The position numbers were made by a program, and so were the translations under genes. Below are positions 1 through 10,393 of a stretch of DNA of 64,000 nt, in pieces. The notes under the pieces are model-generated. The model worked only from the letters and a program-made list of their open reading frames with translations, did no database searches and was not told where the DNA came from. The first letter of the stretch is position 1. Each line of letters starts with the position of its first letter. Source of the DNA: Isochrysis galbana (taxonomy: Eukaryota; Haptophyta; Isochrysidales; Isochrysidaceae); NCBI GenBank assembly GCA_018136815.1, contig CM030944.1, positions 1,823,145 to 1,887,144 of the forward strand. Direction: 5' to 3'.

Positions 1-912
1 TGCCATACAGACTGAGTCAGGCTAGCGCGTCAGCACTCCCCGCAAATATGCGCACGCACGACTGATGGCCACAGCGGTCCTTCACCCACATCGCCACCAT
101 CAAGAACGGGAGGGGCAGAGAGCGGCTCACCTTGATTGAGTGGTTCTCCTGTCTTGGCCTTGGCCTCGAGCTCCTCAATCTGCCTCAGCTTCTTCTTGAG
201 ATTCTTGACTTTTTTGGTGATGTCTACATCGCCAAGTGCTTCCCACTTGGCCACCTCGGCTGCAGGGTCAGCAGGCGAGCCGGTCATGGTGCCCATCCGG
301 AACGCATCGAGGCGTCGGGCGAGCTCTCAGCTGCGTCTTGCTGGCGCACATTGAAAGGCGTTCCGCAGTCTGGCGAGGCGGATTGTCCAGGAGGGGCTAG
401 CATGCCACGGCAAGTCTACGATGGCGCTTACCCTCAATCTTCTCCTTAGAGGCAACCTTCGCTGTCTGGTCCGGGTTAAGCGTCGCGCCGTTCATCAGCT
501 TCTCCTCGAGCTCATCGATCTGCCTCAGCCTCTTGCGGAGCATTTTGAGTTTCTTCTCGACCTCGCTAGGTTCCCCCGCACCCTCAGCGGCTGGCGGCCC
601 CGGCTGTGCCGCTGGCGTGGCCTCTCCGTTGAGCGACGGTGCAGACTCGTCCGCGCCCTTATCATCTGCCTTCTTGCATCGCTCACGCTCGTTGCGCCGC
701 TTGTTCTTAGCTGCAGTTTTGGAGAGCGGCTTGGCCTCGAGGATGGCGGGATCGGGCTCTGCGCCTGGGATACCTGCAGGCTCGTCTGACTTCCACTTGT
801 CAGAGTACTTAACCTGCTCCTCTGGCGGCACGTACCCCTTGCGCACGCGCACCGCCGGCCGGAGCGTGCCGTCGGGCCGCCGTGAGCGCACGAGCTCCTC
901 CGAGTCAGCCAT
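1..912 (-). CDS. PYM1: PYM (partner of Y14-Mago) homolog, 3' end outside window
   Basis: Two exons are visible on the minus strand: exon 1 at 912-432 (ATG at 912) and exon 2 at 325-131. The donors are GTAAGC and GTGAGC, and the last exon or exons lie beyond the left edge. Residues 8-32 match the Mago-Y14-binding N-terminus of PYM, with the RRPDGTLRPAVRVRKGYVPP pattern. The middle is Lys/Arg- and Ala/Pro-rich. A helical segment of the KxLRKRLRQIDELE type near residue 120 matches the family's C-terminal region. In other eukaryotes PYM is cytoplasmic, removes exon junction complexes from spliced mRNA at the ribosome and is about 200 residues long. The exon 1-2 junction gives EELARR, which fits the family and supports the splice sites. 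Oddly, exon 2 carries a second KKKLRQIEELE helix, so the C-terminal unit is duplicated. Confidence 0.85.
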
Positions 913-1754
913 TGGGAGAGAGAGATGGAGGGAGAGGGGGGGAGGGAGGGAGGGGGGGAGGGAGGGGGAGGAGGAGGAGGGGGGGGAGCAAGAAGGGGTG
1001 TAGTGGTGGGGTTGGTGCGGGTGTGGGTGTGGGCAGGCAGCTGCAGGAGAGAAGGGAGAGAGGGAAGAAGGGGAGGGCAGAGGGGAGAGCGCGCGCGGCG
1101 GCGGCAGGGCGGGGGGGGGCGGGGGCGGGGCGGGGGGCGGGGGGGGGAAAGAGTGAAGGGCGGCGGCGCGGGGGGGGGGAAGGCATTCGTACCGGAGGGG
1201 GGGGAGGGGGGGGGCGATCCCTATTATGATGAGTCGAGCTAAGATAATACGTAGTAAATAGTAAATAATAACCCATCATTTACAGTATGGGTGCACCATT
1301 AAGAAAACAAGACTCAAAAGCTTCTCAAGCTTTCTTGCCCCCACCGGGCTCCGCCCGGTGGGTTCTTATTTGAGGTTTCTTAGGGGCGGGGTGGGGTGGG
1401 GGTTTCCTATTTCTTGCGGAGACAAAAGTCGAGTGCGCGGGCCAACCCCGCAGCCAAATGGCAAATGGCAAATGGTGGGTGTTTGTGGAGCCAGTGTCCC
1501 GTGTTGAGGATGGAGCGGGTGAGGAGAGTGGCAATGAGAGCGCGGACAATGCACTGGAGTTGGAGCGTACCCTGGGACGCCTGGCTGGCCTACTTGCGAG
1601 TGACAGCGAGAGCGAGAGCGAGAGCTAGTGATGAGTGATGGTGAATAGTGAATAGTGCACATGCCACAGCATGTATGTATGTATTATAGTATGTATATAT
1701 GTCACCCAGCCGTATCACAGCCACAGCCTTACGCCTTACACAGCCCATCACAAG
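913..1754. other. Intergenic, G-rich upstream region of PYM
   Basis: About 913-1230 is a purine- and G-run-rich tract (GGGAGG and long G tracts) just upstream of the PYM start. It may act as promoter or G-quadruplex-forming DNA. No gene is supported in 1230-1754; the open frames there are low-complexity. Confidence 0.5.
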
Positions 1755-2102
1755 GGGGTGGGCGCGAGCGAGAGCTCCGCCCACCGAATAATAGGTAAGT
1801 CCCGCGCCTGTTTCCTGTTTACAAGATAAGGCGGGACCGAGGCCGCCGTCTACTAGGGACACAGGAGGAAGGGGGATAAAGATCACCGAGGGGAGATCAC
1901 CGTGGGGGGGGGGGGGGGGGGGGCACCGGACCATATCTAAGCCCTTCACTCCGATCCCCCTAGAAGTTTACGGGGGGAGTCACCTCGCTGATGGCGGGTG
2001 GGGAAGGGCCAGGAGAGTGGGGGTGTAGAAAGTATCCTGCGTTAAAGTAGTGGGTCCACGGCCGCATGTGTGGTACGAATATTACTACTATAAGGTTTTT
2101 TG
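1755..2102 (+). repeat. 5'-truncated copy of the CAACTAAG SINE-like family
   Basis: From the hairpin GAGCGAGAGCTC through CCGGACCATATCTAAGCCCTT to the 3' end ATTACTACTATAAGG, this matches the 3' half of the elements at 6229, 39106 and 55498 in the same order and strand. The 5' hairpin region is missing. 5' truncation is what target-primed reverse transcription commonly produces. A G run of about 20 at 1905-1923 replaces a shorter G run in the other copies. Confidence 0.8.
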
Positions 2103-2581
2103 AGGAGAGGTGCGCTCGATTTGACACTTGCAGGTGAGGCGCCATGGCGCCATAGGCCCACCGCATTCCTTTTCCTTTGACATACATTAATGTTACGCTT
2201 GTATTTTCATATTCGTTGCTGATTTGGGGGGTCCACGAAAACACGAAAACATTAATGGGAACTTCAAACAGACCATAAAAAGGAACTTGGGAGATCGATC
2301 AAGGTGCTGGGACCAGGTCTATGGATTATTAGTTATAGCTATTCGCAGTGTCACAGTGTCACGCAGCATGTAGCATTATGTGCCGCAGCCGTGGCGTATG
2401 TGGCGCAAGGTAGCTCAATCTGCAACGAGGGAAACCTTCAATAAGAATGCGACAGACCTCCACGCCTCACACAACTCTAGCAGGATTAATATCCTAGCAA
2501 GAAACAGAGGGCGAGAAGATCCAGTGATTGTACATGCTTAGGCGTCGATCAAGTAGTGCTCAAGCCAGGATGCGGTAGTTA
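2103..2581. other. Intergenic, no feature seen
   Basis: This is moderately AT-rich spacer downstream of the glycosyltransferase gene. No conserved reading frame, repeat or RNA was recognised. Confidence 0.4.
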
Positions 2582-5101
2582 TCACCACACGCTCATGCTG
2601 GTTCTCATGGTAGAAGCGGAGTCATGTCCGGACACGGGGGCAGCGGTGTTACGGAACAGATGAGAGTAGCGTCCATCCTGAAAACACTTGGCCCCCATCA
2701 GGAAATGGTAATTGCTGCACCAGGCGGCGTCATGGACAGCCGATGCATCAAAGGTTGGAGCTGCTGTTGCCGAGTGGGCCGAGTGCTCGGCCCACTCCAC
2801 GGCCGGTGGTGGCTGCAAGAGCTTCAGAAGGGAATTCAGACGTGAGACATAGGTGTGCTCTGCCCATATGAAGCGTTGCAGCCTACGAGAGTCATCCAGA
2901 CGGGCAAGCTGCGCTCCAACAGCAGCTTTACCGCAGAGATCGGTAGCATTCTCCGCAAAAACAATCGCCTCCGACGCAATGGGCAACAGCAACCTAGCAA
3001 CCACCGGATTGTTGGTTGCTACAAGCTGGCCGCGCGCCGCTGCGTCAAAGGCTTCGGCTGGAAAGTACGAAGGTCCGGACACCTTCACGCGCGATGGATG
3101 ATCTGGATGCAAGAAAGGCGCAATATCGGCATGAGGCAACGGGTCTGAGTGATCCGCAGCTCGTTGGTCAGGGGTGACCTTGCTCGAGAAGGCCACCGAC
3201 CGCCTGCCACTGCACGCACCAAGCGCTGCCCTGACCTCTCGGGCGCTTGACAACACCACATGAATGCCCGCCACACGGCACGCTACGGCGAAAGCACAGA
3301 AGCCTTCTACACTTTGCCGCCACGCGGAATCGGAAAATGCAACGGTGCGACGCCGGGCCCGTGTAGCTGCGATCGTCGGGAGCTGCGCCATCAGCTGTTC
3401 AACATCTGCAGGCGTCAATTTCGAGGCTAGTGCTGAGACCATGGTGGCGGGCTTGTTTGCAGTGCTGCCGCGCGTACAGGGCCAACTCGGGCATTCTTCG
3501 GCAGCAGCAAGCACCAAGTAACTGGTGTTGATCGGGTGGGGAGGACCGCTATCTGCTCCCGTCCTCCATTGCACCACGCGGCCGACTTGCACGAGCTGGG
3601 AGAAGCGTGCTGGCATGACCTCGTGGAAGATGTACGCTGATGACCAGTCGACCGGGAGGGAGGTGAGTGCCCAGTCGAGAGACCGAGGCATATGCTTTGG
3701 TGACGCGAAGATGAGCGATCGCCCCAGTACATGTGCCTCTCCGGCCTCTGAAGCGTCCTCGTATCCAAGCAGCGTGTCCAAGGAGCAGCCCCTTGGCATC
3801 TGCTCGCCAGTGGCCCAGCAAAGGTGGCGCGGCGTGGAAGACTGCGCAAAGGCATACTTGAGCGAGGAGTGGATGGCTCTGTGCAGCTCGTACCCGTGAA
3901 TATCGCTTTCTTTGGAACGAAGTCCCCAGATGACTGCGCCCCGTAGGCCAAGCAAGTCCATCTGTTGCAGCATGCTAGTGGTGTCCAAGTGCGGCGTGCC
4001 TGACACACCACTTTGAATGGCCGATTGAGACGATACAAACTCGCATTGGAACTCACTAAAGTCGCATCGGCCAGGATTCTGCTCAGTCTGATCTTTTGCA
4101 ATTGTGTTGAATACATTGGGACAGTCCTGCGCTGCCGGAGTAAAGTGCGAGACCCACGATCCCCCTAGTGCGAGGACTGCCCTCAGGTCAGCATCCAAAG
4201 TGGATGAGCCGTTGACGAGCACGTGCTTTATTGCGTATTGCTCTGTTGGATCGCATTCTGGCAGGCCACCTTTTGAGCGATGGCGCAAGGCGGTCGCTAC
4301 TCCGGTAGGCTTCTCGCCGACTGCGTCCCTCTGTTGGAACGTGAGCGGCGTGATTGAATAGTAATTGAGCAGGCCCGCACGGCTGAGGAGGGGTGTCAGC
4401 AAGTCGATCGGGTAGACGAATGGGAGCGTCAGAGAGAGCATTTTGCGGGCGCCACGCGCGCTGACGGCGTATGCGTGGAGACACATGCTCTGAGGCGAAG
4501 TGATGAAGAGCTGCCCCGTCGAGGCGATGACGTTGGCCTTGTCCGGGTGTTGCATGAAGTTGTTAAGGCTGCAGAGGTCGTAGCACCGGCCCATATTGAT
4601 GAGGTCCCACTCAGGGTCGAGGCGCTCCGCGTTTTGTAGTGTCTCGCGCAGCAGGTCAGCCGGCGTAAGGTGGCTGCGCAGGAGGCCCTGGCGCAGCGTT
4701 CTCGTCAGGACCGCATCGTCCTCGAATACGAAAGCGGCGGGCAGGCCGCGGTCAACCACACGCTGATACACCTTTCTGTGTGCAAGCACATTCGCAAGCA
4801 TGAAGGCGTCGCGGTGCGAACGTCCCGCCAGGCCGAACTGTGCCTGTGTATGCTCGAATCTGGTGAAGGCCCACGGGCTGACCAGACCATCTCTTATCAT
4901 CCTCTTTACGTTGAGCCTCGACTTATTGACTCCCGACACGAATTCGACTTGCGGCGGCCAGCGCTGAGCTCCACTGAACTCTTGTAGCCCGAGCGTCTGG
5001 CTCAGACCAAGGAGTGTGAGTTCACGGTGCATACCGAGTCCGAAAATGCCTACCCTCTCCATCTCGAGCCCTGCCGACACGCCGCAAACCAACGCGATCA
5101 T
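2582..5101 (-). CDS. Two-domain glycosyltransferase: GT25-like plus CgeB/GT1-like C-terminus
   Basis: This is a single 839-residue exon starting at ATG 5101, with a hydrophobic N-terminus compatible with a signal peptide or anchor. Residues ~15-270 look like family 25 glycosyltransferases (LPS or procollagen galactosyltransferase type). They include a VFEDDA segment like the family's EDD metal-binding region, a downstream HAYAVSARGARKML and then DLLTP. The second half lacks GT25 features. Its end has a GPSYFPAEAFDAAARGQ segment and a final HTYVSRLNSLL. That resembles the end of CgeB-like group 1 glycosyltransferases, where a donor-site loop is followed by HTY-x2-R. The protein probably acts in the secretory pathway on glycans; substrate and linkage cannot be read. 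The first domain is clear in outline and the second is tentative. Confidence 0.7.
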   Translation of the reverse strand: MIALVCGVSAGLEMERVGIFGLGMHRELTLLGLSQTLGLQEFSGAQRWPPQVEFVSGVNKSRLNVKRMIRDGLVSPWAFTRFEHTQAQFGLAGRSHRDAFMLANVLAHRKVYQRVVDRGLPAAFVFEDDAVLTRTLRQGLLRSHLTPADLLRETLQNAERLDPEWDLINMGRCYDLCSLNNFMQHPDKANVIASTGQLFITSPQSMCLHAYAVSARGARKMLSLTLPFVYPIDLLTPLLSRAGLLNYYSITPLTFQQRDAVGEKPTGVATALRHRSKGGLPECDPTEQYAIKHVLVNGSSTLDADLRAVLALGGSWVSHFTPAAQDCPNVFNTIAKDQTEQNPGRCDFSEFQCEFVSSQSAIQSGVSGTPHLDTTSMLQQMDLLGLRGAVIWGLRSKESDIHGYELHRAIHSSLKYAFAQSSTPRHLCWATGEQMPRGCSLDTLLGYEDASEAGEAHVLGRSLIFASPKHMPRSLDWALTSLPVDWSSAYIFHEVMPARFSQLVQVGRVVQWRTGADSGPPHPINTSYLVLAAAEECPSWPCTRGSTANKPATMVSALASKLTPADVEQLMAQLPTIAATRARRRTVAFSDSAWRQSVEGFCAFAVACRVAGIHVVLSSAREVRAALGACSGRRSVAFSSKVTPDQRAADHSDPLPHADIAPFLHPDHPSRVKVSGPSYFPAEAFDAAARGQLVATNNPVVARLLLPIASEAIVFAENATDLCGKAAVGAQLARLDDSRRLQRFIWAEHTYVSRLNSLLKLLQPPPAVEWAEHSAHSATAAPTFDASAVHDAAWCSNYHFLMGAKCFQDGRYSHLFRNTAAPVSGHDSASTMRTSMSVW

Positions 5102-5716
5102 CGACAGGAGTTCCGGAGGAACACCCTCGAGGGCGGCTAGCGGCTAGGGAGAGCTGCAGGTGCCTCCCCCCAACAACGATGAGGCTGAGGAGGAGCCGGG
5201 CGAGGGGAGGAGAAGAATTCTCCGATTCGGTACTTTCCGGGACTCGCCTGGTGGGGCCCGCCCGCCCTGAGCCTTCCGCGGGCCGCGGCTCTCGCCGGGA
5301 CAAGAAGGGGACGAGGAGAGGAACCACGCACGAAAAGGGAAACCGAGGGTGGAGGTGCTCGCGATTCTGGACGAAGGAGCAGAAGAGTCCTCCTCGTATC
5401 AGAGAACGTGGCTAGGTTTGAGCGGGGAGGGGAAGAGAGTGGGTGCCCACTGCCAGAAAAGGAAGAACGAAGAACTAACGTCCCGTTCCCCGTTCCCCGT
5501 GGGATCTGTTCTCGTGTGTGTGCGAAAGTGGTCGTACGTCTATAGAGCCGCCGTCCGCCGTGCTGTGGCCACCTTGCTCTGCGAGGAGCTAGGATTGGGA
5601 CGCCGTCAAGGGAGGCCGTTTTCAAGCTGGGATCTCTCAAATGAATGGCCTACGAAACAGCAAGGAAGCTCCTCGAATACAATGTACTACTACTCGTATT
5701 AATAATACTACTAGTC
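5102..5716. other. Intergenic upstream of the glycosyltransferase gene
   Basis: No gene or repeat is supported. The open frames in this GC-rich stretch have low-complexity Arg/Ser/Pro composition. Confidence 0.4.
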
Positions 5717-7335
5717 CACTAATCTTATGATTGGTCGCCATGGACCATGGAAGGGGGCCTTGTGTCCCCCCCCCCTCTCCCCTCTCTCGACTCCCCTCAT
5801 GGGGGGCGACAACCATCCACCCCCCCTCTACTTTGGCCCCGGCCAGGTTTTCGCGAAATGTTTTGCAAAATTTGGGCTCGCTCAACGAAAAAAAAATGTG
5901 CACGAAATTTGGGTGGGAAACCAACGAAATTTGGGCTACGCTCCCGTGAACAGGCGAAAAGGCGAGGCGAGGCGGGGGGGCGGGGGCTCGGGGGCAGCAT
6001 TGCTCACCCCTTTAGCCTTTAGGCATGCCTCATGATGAGGGGGGGATTGATCCCGCACTTCTAAAGGCCCAATTGCCTGCCTATGTAGCCGCGGCCGCGG
6101 CGTCTCATGCGGCAATCAACTCGGAAGACGTTGACGACTTTTCGGATGCCGTGCTCCTGGGCCCTGGGCCCCTATTCACGAGTGCCCCCCCCCCCCCCCG
6201 TGTTGCTTTTGCTTTTACCCGAAAGGGGCAACTAAGTTTATACTTGGTTGACCCATGGGGGGGCACGAGCCCCCCCCTCTCTCCACTCCTCCCCTGCCAT
6301 GGGGGAGGAACCACCCATCCTCCTGGCATGCCTGATGGCTTGCCAGGAGGCCACTGCCCTGCTGACCCACTCTCTCACTCACAGGCACGCCTGATTCGCT
6401 CGTCCTGGCGGCCAGTCGTGGCCAGCCCATTGCTCCAACCCCCCCCCCCCCCTGGTCGACAGGCAGATAGGTGCAGCGTGGGGGCCCCTGAGGCTCGGGA
6501 GCGCCAGCGAGGGAGAGGTAGGGGAGGCCAGGGCCCAGCCCCAGCCTCCTCTGCCCCCTGAGCTGGCCTCTAGGAGCCTCCAGGGGTCTCCAGAGGGCAG
6601 CTGGAGGCCTGCCGCAGGCGCGCCATCGCGCGTGCCGCAGGAGAGGGGAGAGAGGGCGCGGAGAAGGGGGTGGGCGGAGCGAGAGCTCCGCTCACCGTAA
6701 AATTGGTAAGTCCCGCTCCTGTTTACAGGATACGTCGGGACTGAAGCCGCCGCCCACTCGGAGACACAGGAGGAAGGGGGGGAAAGATCACCGGGGGGTG
6801 GCGCGGGCCACCGGACCATATCTGAGCCCTTCACCCCTATCCCCCTAGTAGTGCACGGGGGGAGCCGCCTGAGAGGGTGCAACCTCAGGTTTGGTTGTTT
6901 TTTCGGCAAGTGCCCCCCATGTGGACGGTATAAGTTCTAAGGGAACCTCGAGTTGCACCCTCTTGACTCTTGATGGCGGGGGGAGAAGGAGAAGGGCCGG
7001 GGAGTGGGGGTGTAGAAAGTATGCTACGTACTATGGGACTATGGGTATAGTAGTAGGTAGTGGTTCCATTCGCCGCGAGTGCGGTAAGAATATTAGAAGG
7101 TTTCTTCTTTTACCCGAAAGGGGTTTTCCCCCAGCGTGGACTCGAGGAGAGGACGTGCTGGGGTGCGCGGGGTCGGTGCGTGCACTGGGGGGAGGACAAA
7201 TATCGAGGGGAGGGGGCAGTGCCCCCTCCCCCCGGTAGCACTCGGACACCCGGCTCGTCAGGCATGGCGGGATTCCGGGACGGAAAAGTTGTGTCCAATT
7301 AGCTAGTGGGGTTGGCTAGGATATAACATTAATTA
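5717..7335 (+). repeat. SINE-like element of the ACCAATC family, split by a second element
   Basis: The left end (CACTAATCTTATGATTGGTCGCC) matches the start of the intact element at 33124. The right part (7107-7335: CTCGAGGAGAGGACG, GGTCGGTGCGTGCAC, CTCGTCAGGCATGGCGG, GTTGGCTAGGATATAACATT) matches the 3' parts at 23485-23745 and 34022-34188. The middle is occupied by an element of the other family at 6229-7106. I see no convincing target duplication around the outer element. Confidence 0.65.
6229..7106 (+). mobile_element. Full-length SINE-like element, CAACTAAG family, copy A
   Basis: The element starts CAACTAAGTTTATACTTGG and ends near TATTAGAAGGTTTCTT. It is flanked by a perfect 17 bp direct repeat, CTTTTACCCGAAAGGGG, at 6212-6228 and 7107-7123. 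The interior matches copies B (39106) and C (55498) nearly base for base over long stretches. It has no long conserved ORF, no poly-A tail and no terminal inverted repeats. A long target duplication without inverted repeats points to target-primed (LINE-type) integration. It sits inside an older element of the second family. Confidence 0.85.
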
Positions 7336-7568
7336 AATTATTTTTAAAAGCCTCAAGGGGCCAAAATACTCAGGGGGGAGGGGGAGAACAATTGTGCTAG
7401 GAAATCGGGGGGTTTTGAGAGTGTTTCACTCGAGTTTCACTCCGAGTTTGACGTCAAACGGCGATGTGAAACGTTGGTGAAAGCAGGTTTGTTTGTCTAC
7501 GCCCACTGGGCTCGTAGGAGAACTCTGGCGGGTTTTACGTACTGGTTTTTCTTCCTCCCTCGCGAGCG

Positions 7569-9200
7569 ATGGCGGTGCGCTTGCGGCCCGTGGGCGCCAA
7601 GGGATGCGGGTCAGGCCAAGCACAGGCTGCGGGTGTGCCGCGCGAGTCCGTTCGCCTGCACCTGCACCAACCTGACCCACTCCATCCCTCTCGCCCACAT
7701 CCCACGAACGCAGGCCGATGCGGACGACGCGAACAAGAAGTGGCGCATGGATTGGACAGAGCCGCGCAAGATCGCGCTGCTGAAGCAGGTGATCGACTGC
7801 GGCCCAAAGGCCTTCAAGACCTTCAAGGACGGGAACTTCAAGGACGGGGACAAGCACACGCAGGCGCACGCTTGGACGAACAAGACGGACGGCATCCTCA
7901 CCCTCACTTTGCTGGACGAGAACTTCAGAGAGTTCGGAGACGTATTCCCCAGCCCCTACACGTCGGTGTTGAGTTCTCTGAAAAGGTGGCTCAAGGTACG
8001 AGCGTGCCCGCGCGGGAAGGCGTTGCCCGCGTCCGGACACGGGCAAGCGGACGAAGTTGAGTGCGAGGCACGCACACGCCCGATGACCCTTATCTGTCAC
8101 TCTCTCACGTATTACCCTCTCCGTCCGTGACGTTGTCTCGCAGGAAGGGGCTCACCTTTACACCCAGGGCAAGGAGCAACGAGAACCTGTGGAAGTTGAT
8201 CATCCGACGGAGATGGAGGAGACCAAGTCGGAAAAGTTCACGGAGTACGAGCAGCTCATCGTGCAGGTCGCGGAGATGTGGAAGGTGGCGAACGACGAGG
8301 CCTCGCGCAACAAGATGCAGAAGGAGGCCGAGCGTGCGGCTAGCACCGCACAGAACACCGCGGCGCAAGCAGCACACAAGGCGTTAAGCGAAGAAGAGAT
8401 CCGGGTGAGTGCTGCATCTCCCCCCCAAGCCCCAGGCATACACGCGTACGCCATGCCTTAGCCATCACCTGTCCCCTCCCCCTCACCTTTAGGCGGCGGA
8501 GAACCGAAGGGGGCACCCGGGTAGCACTACTTACTCAAACGGCGATGACGTCAGCATGGCGGACTTGCCCGAACGCATCGAACTGGAGGAGTACATCATC
8601 AACTTGTCGGAGAGCGGCGGAGATGACGGATGCCTCACGCCCCAATCCCTCATCGACGACCCTTCCAAGCGCCCTGCAGGGTACATCCTCGAGGGGCCCG
8701 ACGACGACGACAAGTATTGGCTCGTGAAGGTGCGCTCGGCAAAGAAGGTGAAGAGGGCACATGGTGCGCCTGCTAACACACGGGATATCCTAGCGCAATA
8801 CATGCTTTCTAAGCGCGAGGATAGTCTAGTGAAGCGTAAGTTGTTGTCACACCAGGCCCATGTGGCGGAGCGCGGTGTGGCGTTGGAGGAAAGTCGCGTG
8901 GCACGACAAGTGGAACGTGAGGCAGCCGAGGCAAAGCGCTTGGAGGAGAGGACGCGGCTTGAAGCTCAAAAGTTCGAACACCAAGTGAAAATGGATGAGG
9001 CCAGGCTTGAAGCAGAGCGGGATCGCACGAGGCTGCAGTTCGAGCGGGAGCGCGAGCGGGAGCGCCGGGAAGATGCACGTGCAGAACGCGACGCGCAAAA
9101 TTCAATGCGAATGCAACAGATGCTGATGGATCAGCAAGCGGCGATGATGCAATTCATGCAGCAAATGCTGAAGCCTACCCGTCCCTCCGAAGGCTCATAG
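7569..9200 (+). CDS. Harbinger accessory Myb/SANT-like protein
   Basis: I model four exons: 7569-7574 (only two codons, M-A), 7714-7995, 8144-8404 and 8493-9200. Donors are GTGCGC, GTACGA and GTGAGT; acceptors are CAG or TAG. All junctions stay in frame and give about 418 residues. Exon 2 encodes the trihelix/Myb-like part, with W-R-M-D-W-T near its start and SLKRWL at its end. The C-terminal half is a long charged coiled coil (Glu/Arg-rich, about residues 280-400) ending in a Met/Gln-rich tail. In known PIF/Harbinger elements this partner binds subterminal DNA and helps bring the transposase to the nucleus. The two-codon first exon is the least certain part. Confidence 0.75.
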
Positions 9201-9735
9201 GATGCCACAAGGTAGGGGATTGGTGTAAGTGTTCAAAGTTGCCTCGTAAGCGTGCCGCTGTAGTCGTAGTCGGTGCAGGTGCATGCGTGTAAGGGTGCGG
9301 CATCCGTGTGCCGCCTTCGTTTCGTTGCTCATGCGTCGATGTGCCCGTTCGTTCGTTATTGCACGTGTTCAAGATTAAGGGGTGCGAGAATAACATAACT
9401 TAATGTTGAAGATCATTGCCGCACTGGTAGGGTGATGGCGCGCACGCACTTTGGCAACACCAAAGTCGCACCCCGAAGAGCCCGGGCGCACAAGGAACTA
9501 GGCGAAGCGCCCCCGAACCCCCCAACACCACGCGTTCATAGGGGAAGCCGGAAGCCTGTTGGCAGGCCCCCCACAACGCCACGACCCGAGACACGCCGTC
9601 AACCAAAACTGCAGCAAAATCACCCCCCGCCCCAACCCCCCCCCCCCCCCCCACCCCTCCCCAAAAGCCTGGCCCAACGTTGTGCACGTGCACATGGGTT
9701 GCCCCCCCAAACCGACGTGACAAAGGTCTATATTT

Positions 9736-10345
9736 GGGGAAGGGGGGGGGGGGGGGGGCTGTGGAACTGGGAATTGGACGCTCTTCATGGGGGGTTTTGT
9801 CGAAGAGACCCCGAACCCGAGGTCTCAGCCACACAGCAGCACGTCTATTAAACTTACAGGGGCGGGGGGGGGGGGGGGCAAGAAGGGGGGGCAGGGGGGG
9901 GAGGGGGGGGGGGGCTGTGGAACTGGGAATTGGACGCTCTTCATGGGGGGTTTTGTCGAAGAGACCCCGAACCCGAGGTCTCAGCCACACAGCAGCACGT
10001 CTATTAAACTTACAGGGGCGGGGGGGGGGGGGGGCAAGAAGGGGGGGCAGGGGGGGGAGGGGGGGGGGGGCTGTGGAACTGGGAATTGGACGCTCTTCAT
10101 GGGGGGTTTTGTCGAAGAGACCCCGAACCCGAGGTCTCAGCCACACAGCAGCACGTCTAAACTTACAGGGGCGGGGGGGGGGGGGGGCAAGAAGGGGTGG
10201 CAGGGGGGGGGGAGGGGGGGGGAGGGGGGGGGGGGCTGTGGAACTGGGAATTGGACGCTCTTCATGGGGGGTTTTGTCGAAGAGACCCCGAACACGAGGT
10301 CTCAGCCACGTAGCGGCACTTCTGACACTATTAATACAACTGTTT
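9736..10345. repeat. Tandem array of four ~155-166 bp units with long G runs
   Basis: Units beginning CTGTGGAACTGGGAATTGG start near 9759, 9914, 10070 and 10236. Each contains CGAAGAGACCCCGAACCCGAGG and ends in runs of 9-15 G. The units are nearly identical; the last two differ by small changes. The array lies between the 3' ends of the two Harbinger genes. Frames stay open through it because the units are almost alike, and I see no reason to call a protein. Confidence 0.85.
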
Positions 10346-10393
10346 ATTTATGTTACATTGTAAGTGAGGCTGCACCGGGAGGACCGTCACCTT

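Noticed and set aside
9736..10345. CRISPR-like or VNTR array
   Set aside because: Units are ~160 bp, nearly identical throughout, without unique spacers, and lie inside a eukaryotic transposon.
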